Shown: positions 28,758 to 37,639, counted from the first letter of the stretch. The stretch: 64,000 nucleotides of DNA from JAHFUA01 sp963733935 (GCA_963733935.1 CAVTEQ010000014.1:434001-498000); one strand, 5' to 3'. The notes: a model not told the origin generated them from the letters alone. Numbers and translations are program-made.

Positions 28758-28991
28758 GTGAAGAAGATGGCAGCGGGCAAGTTCAAAGTTCACTGTCTGG
28801 CGGTGATGGATGAAGTCCAGGCCAAGAAGGAAAGCGTCCTGATCACCAAGCACGGCAAACCGGTGGCCAAGCTGGTTCCCGTCAGCGGTGAGAAGGACGA
28901 CATCTACGGCTTCATGGCCGGCAAGGCCAAGATTATGGGTGACGTTGTTTCGCCCGCCCTCACGCTTGAGGAGTGGGGCGATCTGGCGTGA
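28758..28991 (+). CDS. Phd/YefM-type antitoxin
   Basis: A 77-aa protein of the Phd/YefM antitoxin family. The GTG at 28758 follows GGAGGGAG; an ATG at 28767 is also possible. MDEVQAKKESVLITKHGKPVAKLVPV is the family's DNA-binding fold signature, and the C-terminal tail would wrap the toxin. The stop TGA overlaps the GTG of the PIN toxin gene. A -10 box within an inverted repeat upstream suggests autoregulation. Confidence 0.88.
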   Translation: MKKMAAGKFKVHCLAVMDEVQAKKESVLITKHGKPVAKLVPVSGEKDDIYGFMAGKAKIMGDVVSPALTLEEWGDLA

Positions 28992-29449
28992 TTCTGGTCG
29001 ACACGCATGTGGTCATCTGGATGGCAGTTGATCAAAGCCGAATCTCAAAGAACGCGAGAGCGGCCATCGACGATGCCCGCAAGAACGGAGGCGGGCTTGC
29101 GATCTCCGCCATTACGCTTTGGGAGCTGGCCACACATGCCGGCAGGGGACGCATCCGCCTCGACGTCAGCGTCGAATCATTTATAAGCGAAGTCGAGACC
29201 CGCTTCACCGTGCTGCCCATCAGCGGCCGCGCCTGCGTGCGGGCTCTTTCCCTTCCGGCAGCTTATCCCAAAGATCCCGCCGACCGAATTATCGCCGCCA
29301 CCGCGCTGGTGGAAGGGTTGCCCCTGCTGACAGCGGACCGGGCGATACGGCGAGCAAGGGCGGTGCGGACGTATCTGGTGACGGAACGACGCGAAGTGTG
29401 GGTCCGTCCCGCAGACGCTCTTATGGTTTTCGTTTCCAGATCATCTTGA
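28988..29449 (+). CDS. vapC: VapC-like PIN-domain toxin
   Basis: A 153-aa PIN-domain ribonuclease, toxin partner of the upstream Phd/YefM protein. Acidic active-site residues are visible in ILVDTHVVIW, TLWELATHAGRGRI and DPADRIIAATALVEGLPLLTADRAI. PIN toxins cleave tRNA or rRNA. The start GTG 28988 overlaps the antitoxin stop (GTGA); a GTG at 28973 is less likely. The 3' end overlaps the convergent hypothetical gene by 29 bases. Confidence 0.9.
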   Translation: MILVDTHVVIWMAVDQSRISKNARAAIDDARKNGGGLAISAITLWELATHAGRGRIRLDVSVESFISEVETRFTVLPISGRACVRALSLPAAYPKDPADRIIAATALVEGLPLLTADRAIRRARAVRTYLVTERREVWVRPADALMVFVSRSS

Positions 29450-29879
29450 ACTTCATGCCATTCGGATGGCTTGTGTTCTCCCCTGCAACGTCAAACTGAT
29501 TCAGTTCTGGGTTATAAGTCACACTGAGGACGCCGGTGTCGTCCCGCCCGTCGTATGAGTAAAAACCGGAACCTAGTACTCCTGCCTCTTCGCGCATAAA
29601 AAGCTCACCGTGCCAGACCCGTCCGGCTTGGGCATCTGTAGCGTCAAGATTGAATTTCGTACCACCTTGGTAAGCAAGTCTAATAGTCCCGCCAGTTTGG
29701 GTCATCGTTGACCCGCTTTGTCTGAGGTACTCGTTATACGCCCCTCCCAAACCCTCAAACTGGCTCCTCAATTCACGTGATTTGCGCCGAGCCGTTTGTG
29801 TTTCGTACAACCATGAGGCGGCGATACCGGTTGCAAGACCAACCAAAACGTCCTTGACAATCCCAAAACAGGCGTCCAT
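29421..29879 (-). CDS. Hypothetical membrane-anchored protein
   Basis: A 152-aa protein with an N-terminal membrane anchor (FGIVKDVLVGLATGIAASWLY), a short Arg-rich linker and a soluble beta-rich domain ending NGMKFKMIWKRKP. No domain is recognised. ATG 29879 is chosen because it follows GTAGGCGAG; a TTG at 29900 is also in frame. It converges with the vapC gene, overlapping by 29 bases. Base composition is lower in GC than neighbouring genes, which suggests acquired DNA around the toxin-antitoxin pair. Confidence 0.55.
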   Translation of the reverse strand: MDACFGIVKDVLVGLATGIAASWLYETQTARRKSRELRSQFEGLGGAYNEYLRQSGSTMTQTGGTIRLAYQGGTKFNLDATDAQAGRVWHGELFMREEAGVLGSGFYSYDGRDDTGVLSVTYNPELNQFDVAGENTSHPNGMKFKMIWKRKP

Positions 29880-30105
29880 CGACTCGCCTACCTTAACCAA
29901 GCTTTCACACTCAGCAACCCGTTTATTAAACTCTGCCGCGTGCCCCAGACAAGCGCAAGCTTGTCTGAACCAATATCCCCGGCCGTCCCTAGATGTGGGC
30001 CTACATGGCCACGAGCCCGAAAGTCTGAACGTCCCTGCTGCTGCTTACTCTGGACCAGATTGCACGGCGTCCGTTTCCCGCTGCGGCTTTCGCGTTTGCA
30101 GAAAG

Positions 30106-30441
30106 TTACTCACCGCTGAATCCAATTATTCCGATGGCCATCGTAAACATCAGCCCAATGAACCACTTGTTCTGGTCGTAGACCCTGCTTATCTCGCTTT
30201 GTGTGTTCTCCAAATCGTGCCGGTACATGTCTCGCATATTGTCGAAGTCTTTCCGCAGCAGCGGCACCGCCAGCGCCTTATCCGGTGATTGCTGGATCGC
30301 AGCGTTCAGCTTCGCAATGTCTGCCTGTGCCGCGTCCAGTTGTGCTGACATCTTTGCGACTTGAGCCGGAAGTGGTCTGTTTTCTCCTGTCTGCTGTGTT
30401 TTCCTCATCTGTTCCGCAGAGTTTTGCGCTTGGTTGCGCAT
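30106..30441 (-). CDS. Hypothetical coiled-coil protein with C-terminal membrane segment
   Basis: About 111 aa. The middle is a heptad-rich coiled coil (AKMSAQLDAAQADIAKLNAAIQQ), then DKALAVPLLRKDFDNMRDMYRHDLENT, then the membrane segment DQNKWFIGLMFTMAIGIIGF at the C-terminus. The open frame runs further 5' to 30624, but that part looks non-coding, so ATG 30441 is a compromise. The C-terminus ends abruptly after the membrane segment and may be truncated. The function is unknown. Confidence 0.4.
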   Translation of the reverse strand: MRNQAQNSAEQMRKTQQTGENRPLPAQVAKMSAQLDAAQADIAKLNAAIQQSPDKALAVPLLRKDFDNMRDMYRHDLENTQSEISRVYDQNKWFIGLMFTMAIGIIGFSGE

Positions 30442-30901
30442 TCGTAATGCGGACAATTGATTCCTCCAACTTCTGCACAAGCGGCTTTCAGATCGCCGGG
30501 GGCAAGGATTTAGCCTTGTGGCTCGCCAGGTATTCAATACGAAATAGACCACCGCTCGGATCGCTGCCACAATCAAGCCCAGCAGGCCACTCTGCAATTG
30601 GAAGGTCGTTAAGGTCTTCAGCAACAGCCTGTCTGCGCGCTCTCGGCGGAGGGGCCTCTGCTCGTGGCTGCCTCGAGTGTTTCACGCCGGGTCGCGCCCC
30701 CCGGTTGGATCCGGATGGGTCTCCATGTCACCCCCCTGCCATCGTCTTACAATTCGTAGATTTAAGCCGCCATAAAGTTGATAAGCAAGCGGTATCTCCG
30801 ATTGTTCTGAAAGTAGAACGGGCTGGGCCTTACACCCACAGTCGCTCTCCCAGAGACCGAAGCGCCCAGGCACGTCTGGAACACCCAGGCCGCTATTTGC
30901 A

Positions 30902-30960
30902 GGGGCTGAAGCCCGATCCTCTTATCATGCCTTTTCGGCACGACTGAAAGTCGTGCCCTG
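30902..30960. repeat. Dispersed double-palindrome element, copy 2
   Basis: GGGGCTGAAGCCC (30902-30914) and GGCACGACTGAAAGTCGTGCC (from 30937) repeat the two palindromes found at 11838-11895, in reverse orientation. The match supports a dispersed intergenic family in this genome. Confidence 0.65.
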
Positions 30961-30995
30961 ATACGGTTCCAGTTCTCTTAAAATCCAGTGGCTTG

Positions 30996-31142
30996 TGTGG
31001 GGCGGGCGCCCCCGCCCGCCTCCTGGTTCAAAACCCAGGCGAGCTGCGCTCGCCCGGACGGCCGGGGGCGGCCGTCCCCACGTGAGCCTTCCCTGCCCTG
31101 GGTGAAGCACCGCGACTTGGCGGGCGGGGGCGCCCGCCCCAC
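30996..31142. repeat. Long inverted repeat, GC-rich
   Basis: GTGGGGCGGGCGCCCCCGCC at 30996 onward is matched in reverse complement by a segment ending GGGCGCCCGCCCCAC near 31142. Between them lie smaller nested hairpins (CTCGCCCGGACGGCC and related). The whole could fold into a large cruciform, and the ends could be remnants of a small non-autonomous element. Confidence 0.55.
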
Positions 31143-31244
31143 ATTTTTCTTGGAAATCGTTGCTCCGGCTGCAACTCCCTCCTGGGCGAGAGTCCATCAT
31201 AGTAGTGCAACTTTCACGTCCCCGACTGGAGGGAGCACGAAATC

Positions 31245-32300
31245 ATGAGTTCAAAGTTCCTCGTCACGGTCTTACTTGCCTTCGCGTGTGGCACGATCCC
31301 GTGCGCAGCCCAGAAGCTGGGCACCTACTCGGTTTCTCCAAACAAGATTTTTGTGGCCGGCATTTCCTCCGGCGGATACATGGCGGTGCAGATGCACGTG
31401 GCGTTCTCGCGCACGTTCAAGGGCGCGGCGGTGTATGCCGGCGGTCCGTACTACTGCGCGCAGGACAGCCTGGAGACGGCGCTCACGACCTGCCTGGACA
31501 ACGTTCCGGCGATCGATGTGTCGGTGCTCGAGGACACGACCGCGGCCTGGGCGAAGCAGCGGCTGATCGATCCGCTGAGCAATCTGAAGGGACAGCCGGT
31601 TTATCTGTGGTCCGGCCTCGCGGACACGACGGTGCTGCAGCCGGTGATGAACGAGCTGGAGAGCTATTACTCGCACTTCGGGGCCAACGTCTTCCAGTAT
31701 GACAATAACTTCTGGGCGCAGCACGGGTGGGAGTCTCCGAGTGGGCCGCTGACGTGCGCGGAGTTTGCCACGCCATTTGTGATTCAGTGCACCAACGCGG
31801 ACCGCAATCCGCCGGCGGCGGGCGTGGGGCTGACCACGGTGTACGACTCGGAGCAGGTATGGCTGACGCGCTTCTTCGGGGCGCTCAAGCCGAAGAACAC
31901 CACGGGAACGCTCGCGGGCAGCATCATCAGCTTTGACCAGAACCAGTTTGCGCCGGGGGGCAGCGCGTCGGCGATCAGCATGGACTCGACCGGCTACGCG
32001 TTCGTGCCCGCGGCTTGCGCCAAGGGCAAGTCATGCGGGCTGGTGCTGGCGTTGCACGGCTGCCTGCAATACTACGGACTGGTTGGCTCGGCTTTCGTCG
32101 AGGACGCGGGCATCAACGAGTGGGCGGACACGAACAAGATCATCGTGCTCTATCCGCAGGCGACGGCAACTCCCATCACCAACGGCGAAGGATGCTGGGA
32201 TTGGTGGGGATATCAGAACGATCCGAACTACGCGCAGAAGGGCGGCCCGCAGATGCAGGCGCTGTATGGCATGGTGGCGAAGGTGGCGGGACTCAAGTAA
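31245..32300 (+). CDS. Secreted PHB-depolymerase-family esterase
   Basis: A 351-aa protein with a signal peptide (VTVLLAFACGTIPCAAQ) and an alpha/beta hydrolase domain of the extracellular poly(3-hydroxybutyrate) depolymerase type. The lipase box is GISSGGYMAVQMHVAF near residue 42; LHGCLQYY with an oxyanion-type HGC and the late GCWDWWGYQND are typical of the family. It likely hydrolyses PHB or a related ester polymer outside the cell, but the substrate is inferred. Start ATG 31245 follows GGAGGGAG. Confidence 0.85.
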   Translation: MSSKFLVTVLLAFACGTIPCAAQKLGTYSVSPNKIFVAGISSGGYMAVQMHVAFSRTFKGAAVYAGGPYYCAQDSLETALTTCLDNVPAIDVSVLEDTTAAWAKQRLIDPLSNLKGQPVYLWSGLADTTVLQPVMNELESYYSHFGANVFQYDNNFWAQHGWESPSGPLTCAEFATPFVIQCTNADRNPPAAGVGLTTVYDSEQVWLTRFFGALKPKNTTGTLAGSIISFDQNQFAPGGSASAISMDSTGYAFVPAACAKGKSCGLVLALHGCLQYYGLVGSAFVEDAGINEWADTNKIIVLYPQATATPITNGEGCWDWWGYQNDPNYAQKGGPQMQALYGMVAKVAGLK

Positions 32301-32319
32301 GGCGGGAAGTGATTCTTGC

Positions 32320-32403
32320 GCCCGCTACGCGGGCTGGCCTAATCTCGCTTCGAAACCCACGGCTTGCGCCGTGGGCTACGTTCTGCTGCCCGCTTCGCGG
32401 GCT
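32320..32403. repeat. Three palindromes between the esterase and MmsA genes
   Basis: GCCCGCTACGCGGGCT, CCCACGGCTTGCGCCGTGGG (32356-32375) and GCCCGCTTCGCGGGCT follow one another between two convergent genes. They could end transcription from either side but lack T tracts. Confidence 0.6.
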
Positions 32404-32416
32404 GATCTGGTTCCTC

Positions 32417-33907
32417 CTAGAACTTCCTCGACCACTCCTTGGGCCAGCGCTCGATCACCACTTTCTGGTCGGTGTAGAACTCGACGGCATCGCGGCCCTG
32501 GCCGTGGAGCACGCCGAGGAAGCTGTCCTTCCAGCCGCTGAAGGGGAAATAGGCCATGGGGGCGGCCACGCCGATATTCACGCCGATGTTGCCGGCGGGG
32601 GCTTCGTAGCGGAACTTGCGGGCGGCGGCGCCGCTTGAAGTAAAGATCGAGGCGGCGTTGCCGTAGGCGCTGCGCGAGAGGATGGCGAGCGCCTGGTCAA
32701 CGTCGTCGGCGTGCACCAGGCTGAGTACGGGACCGAAGATTTCGGTTTGCGAGAGTTCGCGGTCGGCGGGGACGCCGTCGAGGATGGTCGGCTTGACGAA
32801 GTTGCCGCTCTCGTGGCCGGCGATGCGGGCGTTGCGTCCATCCAGCACGACCTTGGCGCCTTCGCTTGCGCCCTTGGCGATCAGCGATTCCACGCGCGCC
32901 TTGCTCTCGCGGGTGATGAGCGGGCCCATCTGCACGCCGTCATCGAGTCCGAATCCGACGCGCAAGGTGGCGGCGGTTTCGGCGATGGCGTCGCGGAAGG
33001 TGCGCTGCGCTTCGCCCACGGTCACCGCGACTGAGACCGCGAGGCAGCGCTGGCCGGCGCAACCAAAGGCGCTGTCGCTGACGATCTGCGTGGTCATGGC
33101 AATGTCAGCGTCGGGGAGCACGACCACGTGATTCTTGGCGCCGCCCTGGCACTGCACGCGTTTGCCGTGCGCGGCGGCGGTCGAATAGATGTACTTGGCG
33201 ATGGGCGTTGAACCCACAAAGCTGATGGCGCGGACTTTGGGATGCGAGAGCAGCGTGTCCACCGCGACCTTCGTTCCGTTCACCAGGCTCACGACGCCCG
33301 CGGGCAAGCCGGTCTGCTCGATGATCTCAAACGCGCGGCGGATGCTGACCGGAACTTTCTCCGACGGCTTGAGGATAAAAGTATTGCCGCACGCGATGGC
33401 GAAGGGCAGGAACCAGAACGGCACCATCGTCGGGAAGTTGAACGGGGTGATGGCGGCGACCACGCCCAGGGGCTGGCGGATGGTCATCTCGTCGATGCCG
33501 CGGGCCACGTCCTCGAGGTTGCTGCCCTGCATCAGCATGGTGATGCCGCAGGCGACCTCGACGCTCTCGACGGCGCGGCGCATCTCGGCGCGCGACTCGG
33601 CGATGGTCTTGCCGTTCTCGAGCGTGATCAGGCGCGCCAGCTCTTCCAGGTGCTCTTCGAAGAGCTGCTTCAGCTTGAACAAATACTGGATGCGCTCTTC
33701 GGGCGGAGTGCGCCGCCACTCAGGGAAGGCGGCGGCCGCGGCTTCGATGGCTTCCACCACTTCGCGCTCCGGGCTGACCGGCACTTCCGCCAGCAGCTCA
33801 CCAGTCGCGGGATTGACGACCTTGAGGAACTCGCTGGCAGAGGAGTTTTTCCACTGTCCGCCGATGAGGTTGGGAAGCTGGACGGTATGCGCCTGTACTG
33901 TGCTCAT
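32417..33907 (-). CDS. mmsA: CoA-acylating methylmalonate-semialdehyde dehydrogenase
   Basis: A 496-aa aldehyde dehydrogenase of the MmsA type, turning methylmalonate semialdehyde into propionyl-CoA in valine and inositol breakdown. Motifs are TPFNFPTMVPFWFLPFAIACGN, VGSTPIAKYIY, KRVQCQGGAKNHVVVLPDA (a subfamily marker) and FGCAGQRC with catalytic Cys288. No other valine or inositol genes are nearby. The upstream gap contains tandem AGTACCGAGT repeats. Confidence 0.93.
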   Translation of the reverse strand: MSTVQAHTVQLPNLIGGQWKNSSASEFLKVVNPATGELLAEVPVSPEREVVEAIEAAAAAFPEWRRTPPEERIQYLFKLKQLFEEHLEELARLITLENGKTIAESRAEMRRAVESVEVACGITMLMQGSNLEDVARGIDEMTIRQPLGVVAAITPFNFPTMVPFWFLPFAIACGNTFILKPSEKVPVSIRRAFEIIEQTGLPAGVVSLVNGTKVAVDTLLSHPKVRAISFVGSTPIAKYIYSTAAAHGKRVQCQGGAKNHVVVLPDADIAMTTQIVSDSAFGCAGQRCLAVSVAVTVGEAQRTFRDAIAETAATLRVGFGLDDGVQMGPLITRESKARVESLIAKGASEGAKVVLDGRNARIAGHESGNFVKPTILDGVPADRELSQTEIFGPVLSLVHADDVDQALAILSRSAYGNAASIFTSSGAAARKFRYEAPAGNIGVNIGVAAPMAYFPFSGWKDSFLGVLHGQGRDAVEFYTDQKVVIERWPKEWSRKF

Positions 33908-33920
33908 GGGAGCTCCTTCC

Positions 33921-34011
33921 AGTACCGAGTACCTAGTACCGAGTACCGAGTCGGATCTAGTCTGCTACTTTGTCCTGGGCACTCGCAACTCGGTACTCGC
34001 AACTCGGTACT
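33921..34011. repeat. Tandem and inverted AGTACCGAGT repeats
   Basis: AGTACCGAGTACC units occur three times at 33921-33952, and their reverse complement (ACTCGGTACT) follows twice at 33989-34011. This composite repeat fills the upstream region of mmsA. Such low-complexity arrays are common between genes in this group; no function is evident. Confidence 0.6.
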
Positions 34012-34018
34012 GTGCTGT

Positions 34019-34342
34019 TCAGATCTGGGGCAGGGCTTCACAGCGGTCGATCACCGCGGCTACGCCGAGCTTCTGGTTGGCTTTGTCTTCTTCTATCCGG
34101 ACGACGGTGGCCTGGCAGCAGACCCACTGACGGCCAAGCTCTTGCAATTCCGGCGGCATCATCAGGACGATCTCCAGTTTGGAATTCTCTTGCACCTTGG
34201 CCTGGGTGAAAAAGAACAGCCCGCGCGAACTAACGTCCTTGAGCTCGACCTGGGCGCGGCCAGCGCCGGGGAAGCTCACGCTGGCGGGCAGGCGCCAGGG
34301 CACCCGTGGGGCTGCACGTTTTTCCGGCTTTGATTTGGACAT
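34019..34342 (-). CDS. PilZ-domain protein
   Basis: A 107-aa single-domain PilZ protein. RAAPRVPWRLPASV holds the RxxxR-type c-di-GMP motif and LKDVSSRGLFF the D/NxSxxG motif, followed by the PilZ barrel. ATG 34342 starts at MSKSKPEKR; an upstream in-frame start at 34372 adds ten unlikely residues. It probably binds c-di-GMP and passes the signal to an unknown partner. No diguanylate cyclase is in the window. Confidence 0.83.
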   Translation of the reverse strand: MSKSKPEKRAAPRVPWRLPASVSFPGAGRAQVELKDVSSRGLFFFTQAKVQENSKLEIVLMMPPELQELGRQWVCCQATVVRIEEDKANQKLGVAAVIDRCEALPQI

Positions 34343-34745
34343 GCTTGAACCTGGGCCGTTACGAAGCTGCAATCATAACCTAGGGCGGGGCTGGTTCGGC
34401 CTGCGTTGCCCCAAAAGTATGCCTTCCCGAACCTCGCGCGCAAGGAAATTAGGCTTGTTCTGAATTCAGAACAAAGCCGGTTTCTTACCGCCCGATGACG
34501 CCGCCAGGTCACGCTCCCACGATGTTGAAAATCTCTACAAAAAGCGCGAAATCTCTTCCCGTGCGTTCCTGCGAAGAAACGTGCAAAGCCTCTAGAATCG
34601 TGAAGTTTAGCGCCGCTCATAAAAAATGTAAGTCGTGGCTAGCCACTTTTTCTGATTCTAGAACACGGCCGCAGTAGCTCGATAGAGATTGCTTTGTTTT
34701 CGGGGCAAGGGTGTGTTATAGCCGAGTAGGGGAGTCGAAGTCATA
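34343..34745. other. Intergenic region before the XRE-type regulator
   Basis: About 400 bases of lower-GC DNA. Near the regulator gene a TTGCTT...GTTATA pattern could be a promoter, but I cannot defend it. A 60-codon plus ORF here has no ribosome site and looks spurious. Confidence 0.4.
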
Positions 34746-35573
34746 ATGGCGCCAGCCGGTCAACGTCTGCTAGGACTACGCAAGGAACTTGGACTTACCA
34801 TGCGCAACGTCGAAGCTGCGAGCGAACGCATTGCGGCTCGCCATGGCAACGAGGATTTCGCCATCTCTCCTAGCCGGTTATCCGACATTGAGAGCAAAGG
34901 ATTGGTCCCGAACATTCACCGTGTATATTCGCTTTCAGTGATCTACCGCCGTGACTTGCGCGAGATGCTCGCCTGGTACGGCATCGACGTGAACGAGACG
35001 GCCGCCGACGTGGCCCTTTGGGAGCCTCCTAAATCGCACATATCAGAGGCCTTCGATGGCATGACGGCAGTCAATGTGCCGGTCCGCCTGGATCCTGGCT
35101 TCGACCCACGCAAGACCGTCAACCTGGGACGCATGATCGAACGCTGGGGTATGGTGCCGCTAGCCTACCTGTCCCAATTCACTCAGACAAAGTACACCTA
35201 TGGTTATATCGGGTCTGAGGACTTCACCATGTATCCGGTGCTGCTGCCGGGGGCGTTTATCCAGGTGGATGAATCGGCCAACAAAGTCGTAGAGGGAGGC
35301 TGGCGTTCGGAGTATGAACGTCCCATCTACTTCGTTGAGCTGAAGGATGGTTATACCGCCTGCTGGTGCTCCTTGAAGGGCGACTGCCTGATTTTGCAAC
35401 CTCACCCGCTGTCGCCGACGCCAGTCCGCATGCTGCGGCAGGCGCAGGAAGCCGAGATCCTGGGACAGGTGGTCGGCATTGCCATGCGCCTGGATGGATG
35501 GCGGCCCGCGGCCAGCAAGGAACCTCCTGCCCCTAATGGAGAAGCGACCAAAGGGCCGCGACGACTGAATTAA
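34746..35573 (+). CDS. XRE-family HTH regulator with C-terminal sensor-like domain
   Basis: A 275-aa protein. Residues 5-70 form an XRE helix-turn-helix (LLGLRKELGLTMRNVEAASERIAARHGN... SRLSDIESKGLVPNI), and the remaining 200 residues make a beta-rich domain with RWGMVPLAYLSQF and PIYFVELKDGYTACWCSLKGDCLILQPHPLSP. The C-terminal domain resembles metallopeptidase-less relatives of the XRE-ImmA/IrrE family but lacks an HExxH motif. The target operon is unknown. Its 3' end overlaps the convergent gene by about 40 bases. Confidence 0.75.
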   Translation: MAPAGQRLLGLRKELGLTMRNVEAASERIAARHGNEDFAISPSRLSDIESKGLVPNIHRVYSLSVIYRRDLREMLAWYGIDVNETAADVALWEPPKSHISEAFDGMTAVNVPVRLDPGFDPRKTVNLGRMIERWGMVPLAYLSQFTQTKYTYGYIGSEDFTMYPVLLPGAFIQVDESANKVVEGGWRSEYERPIYFVELKDGYTACWCSLKGDCLILQPHPLSPTPVRMLRQAQEAEILGQVVGIAMRLDGWRPAASKEPPAPNGEATKGPRRLN

Positions 35574-35988
35574 AGTGAGTGGCGGACCCCCCGCCCAGAC
35601 TGGCTGGCACCAGCGAATCCGGCTCTCGCAATACCTTCTCCAGATACTCCCTGACCTCGGCCTGCTCGGCGGCCGCCGCCCGGTTTACATCCTCCCAGAG
35701 GCGGCCCAGCTTGGTGCGTAGCACCTGCAGAAACAACGCGCGGTGCACGTCCGACAAGGTGCGCTGCATGATCTCCGGGCCGTAAATGCGCTCCAGACCC
35801 CAGTGTACGTACCTACCGTCCTCGCGTAATTCCGCCACGTAGTCCAGCTTTCCCAGGATCCCGGGAACATTGGCCAAGGTGCGGTCCAAAAAATCGTCTT
35901 TGATCGCCAGTAGGGTCACGCCGACTTCTGTTCCAGTTTCAGAATACCGAACGCCCGCCAGGTTTTCCGCACCGCAGTTCTCTTCCAC
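35533..35988 (-). CDS. Conserved hypothetical helical protein
   Basis: A 151-aa protein, mostly helical, with FLDRTLANVPGILGKLDYVAELR, then RYVHWGLERIYG and HRALFLQVLRTKLGRLWED. No motif links it to a function. It starts with GTG 35988 with no obvious ribosome site, so a later start is possible. It converges on the XRE gene; the 3' overlap is about 40 bases. Confidence 0.6.
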   Translation of the reverse strand: MEENCGAENLAGVRYSETGTEVGVTLLAIKDDFLDRTLANVPGILGKLDYVAELREDGRYVHWGLERIYGPEIMQRTLSDVHRALFLQVLRTKLGRLWEDVNRAAAAEQAEVREYLEKVLREPDSLVPASLGGGSATHFNSVVAALWSLLH

Positions 35989-36035
35989 GGCAGATTCGAG
36001 ACAGCAAGTCTACTTCGCCCGTGAGGAGAATTCCC

Positions 36036-36155
36036 ATGAAAAAGCTGGTGCATGTACTGTTGTTGACGGTCGCTCTGCTGGGGACGGTTACCGGCGCTTT
36101 TGCTGATGGCGGAGATCCCATGCCGCTCAAGCCACCGAATCAAGGAGTCCGCTAG
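36036..36155 (+). CDS. 39-residue secreted peptide
   Basis: A short ORF with ATG 36036, GAGGAG ribosome site eight bases upstream and TAG 36153-36155. The peptide is almost all signal peptide (MKKLVHVLLLTVALLGTVTGAFA), then DGGDPMPLKPPNQGVR. Missing the length cutoffs of gene finders, it has the standard look of exported peptides of this group. The mature tail of about 16 residues is Pro-rich. The function is unknown. Confidence 0.6.
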   Translation: MKKLVHVLLLTVALLGTVTGAFADGGDPMPLKPPNQGVR

Positions 36156-36279
36156 CGGTTTGAATGATAGCGGTGGGTGGTTGGCGGACACAAGACAGCA
36201 AAAGCAAGCAGTGGATTGCCCGCGGGGACGAAAGGCATTGCGTCGCGGGAGGATAGAATAGTATGCTCCGCTGCAAACC

Positions 36280-37044
36280 ATGTCACTATCGCCCACCGAT
36301 TACTTGCTTTGGGGGACAAGTGTAGCCCTGCTTGTTCTGACGTGTGGGGCGCTCCTCAGGCGACAACTGGTACGTGAGCTTCCGGTCTTTTTCACTTATG
36401 CGGTCTTTCACGTGTTGCGGTCGGCTGCGCTGTTCACTGTCCATGTGTTGGGGCTAAAACAGCGAATGAGCTATGCCGACTACTTTTACCTGTACTGGAC
36501 GACGGAGACGGTAAGCATAGCTTTAGGGTTTGCGGTCATTAATGAGATCTATCGAAGGATATTTCACAATTACGATGCCATCCGGCGGTTAGGTTCGCTA
36601 GTGCTCGCAGTCGCGGCGGTGGTGCTGTTGATCGTTGCCGTGGTGACGGCAGCTATAGCATCGGGCGCTGACCCCCCGGGAATTGTCAGGTCAGTATTAC
36701 TGATGGAGCGCAGCGTGCGTATCCTGCAGTGCGGCTTGCTGATGGTCGTGTTCCTGCTGGTGTTCTATTTCGGACTGCGCTGGCAAAACCGTCTGTTTGG
36801 GCTGGCTCTGGGCTATGGCCTCTATGCTAGCGTGCAACTGATAGTGACCACGCTGCGCTCGCATATAGGGGAAACGGGCTCCACCGCCTATTCGCAGGCA
36901 GGAAGTGCCGCATACGTCATTGGCGTTATGATCTGGTTTGGCTATCTGCTAATCCCCGACCCGGCCCCGCAATACCGGGGGGTTGTTCTCCACGGCGACG
37001 TGGAAAAGTGGAACCAAGCCCTAAAGGAGATACTGGGACCATGA
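36280..37044 (+). CDS. Seven-segment membrane protein of unknown function
   Basis: A 254-aa integral membrane protein with about seven hydrophobic segments, a conserved-looking YLYWTTETVSIALGFAVINEIYRRIF early and LLIPDPAPQYRG near the end. I recognise it as a recurrent acidobacterial membrane protein family without function. It overlaps the next gene by ATGA (37041-37044), suggesting a two-gene operon. Confidence 0.65.
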   Translation: MSLSPTDYLLWGTSVALLVLTCGALLRRQLVRELPVFFTYAVFHVLRSAALFTVHVLGLKQRMSYADYFYLYWTTETVSIALGFAVINEIYRRIFHNYDAIRRLGSLVLAVAAVVLLIVAVVTAAIASGADPPGIVRSVLLMERSVRILQCGLLMVVFLLVFYFGLRWQNRLFGLALGYGLYASVQLIVTTLRSHIGETGSTAYSQAGSAAYVIGVMIWFGYLLIPDPAPQYRGVVLHGDVEKWNQALKEILGP

Positions 37045-37583
37045 TAACGACTGGTTTCTTGATTGCTCTGGCGGTGGCTGGCTTTGTGGTGCTGGTGCGC
37101 GCCCTATGGCGGCATCATCGGCCGGCGCCGGAACTGCAGGTCCTGGAAGACTACACGCGGCCAGTGGACCTGGATGCTTTCCGCAACCTCATTGATCCTG
37201 CCGAGGAGGAATATCTGCGCGAGCACCTACCCGCGGGCAAGTTCCACTCCCTGCAACGGCAGCGGCTGCGGGCAGCGCTCGAATACGTCCAACGCACGGC
37301 CTACAATGCCGCCATCCTGCTGCGGGTGGGAGAGGCCGCGCGCCACGACCCCAACCCCGAGGTGGCTGCAGCCGCGAGCGAACTGGTGAACAGCGCCCTG
37401 CGGCTAGGCATGAACGCCAGGCTGGCGACGCTGGTGCTCTATGGACGGATCCTGCTGCCGGATGCGCGGATTTCGGTCGGCCGCCGTGTCACCGAGACCT
37501 ACGAAAACCTGACCCAGGGTCTGGTGCGGCTGACGCGCCTGCAGGAGCCGGCATCCGCCGCACGCATCTCATCCGCCGTCTAA
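37041..37583 (+). CDS. Membrane-anchored hypothetical protein
   Basis: A 180-aa protein with one N-terminal membrane segment (GFLIALAVAGFVVLVRALW) and a cytoplasmic helical domain (LQRQRLRAALEYVQRTAYNAAILLRVGEAARHD). It starts inside the stop of the upstream gene (ATGA overlap), so both proteins are probably made together. No functional domain is recognised. Confidence 0.65.
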   Translation: MITTGFLIALAVAGFVVLVRALWRHHRPAPELQVLEDYTRPVDLDAFRNLIDPAEEEYLREHLPAGKFHSLQRQRLRAALEYVQRTAYNAAILLRVGEAARHDPNPEVAAAASELVNSALRLGMNARLATLVLYGRILLPDARISVGRRVTETYENLTQGLVRLTRLQEPASAARISSAV

Positions 37584-37639
37584 GGCGGCTGTCCCTGGAG
37601 CGGCTTCCTCTCGGCTGAGGGGGCGTTAGGCGAAGAAGG

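Larger units (their letters stand above)
30442..31244. other. Long repeat-rich intergenic region
   Basis: About 800 bases with no gene I can support. It holds the second copy of the double palindrome (30902-30960) and a pair of inverted GC-rich repeats (30996-31142). Competing ORFs on both strands (for example 30201-30947 plus) are low complexity and contradict each other. Confidence 0.45.

Noticed and set aside
30201..30947. 248-codon plus-strand ORF in the repeat region
   Set aside because: Low-complexity, Ser/Arg-rich, no ribosome site, crosses repeats and opposes better minus-strand sequence.
34495..34677. 60-codon plus ORF before the XRE regulator
   Set aside because: No ribosome site, no motif, in AT-richer DNA with no conservation clue.
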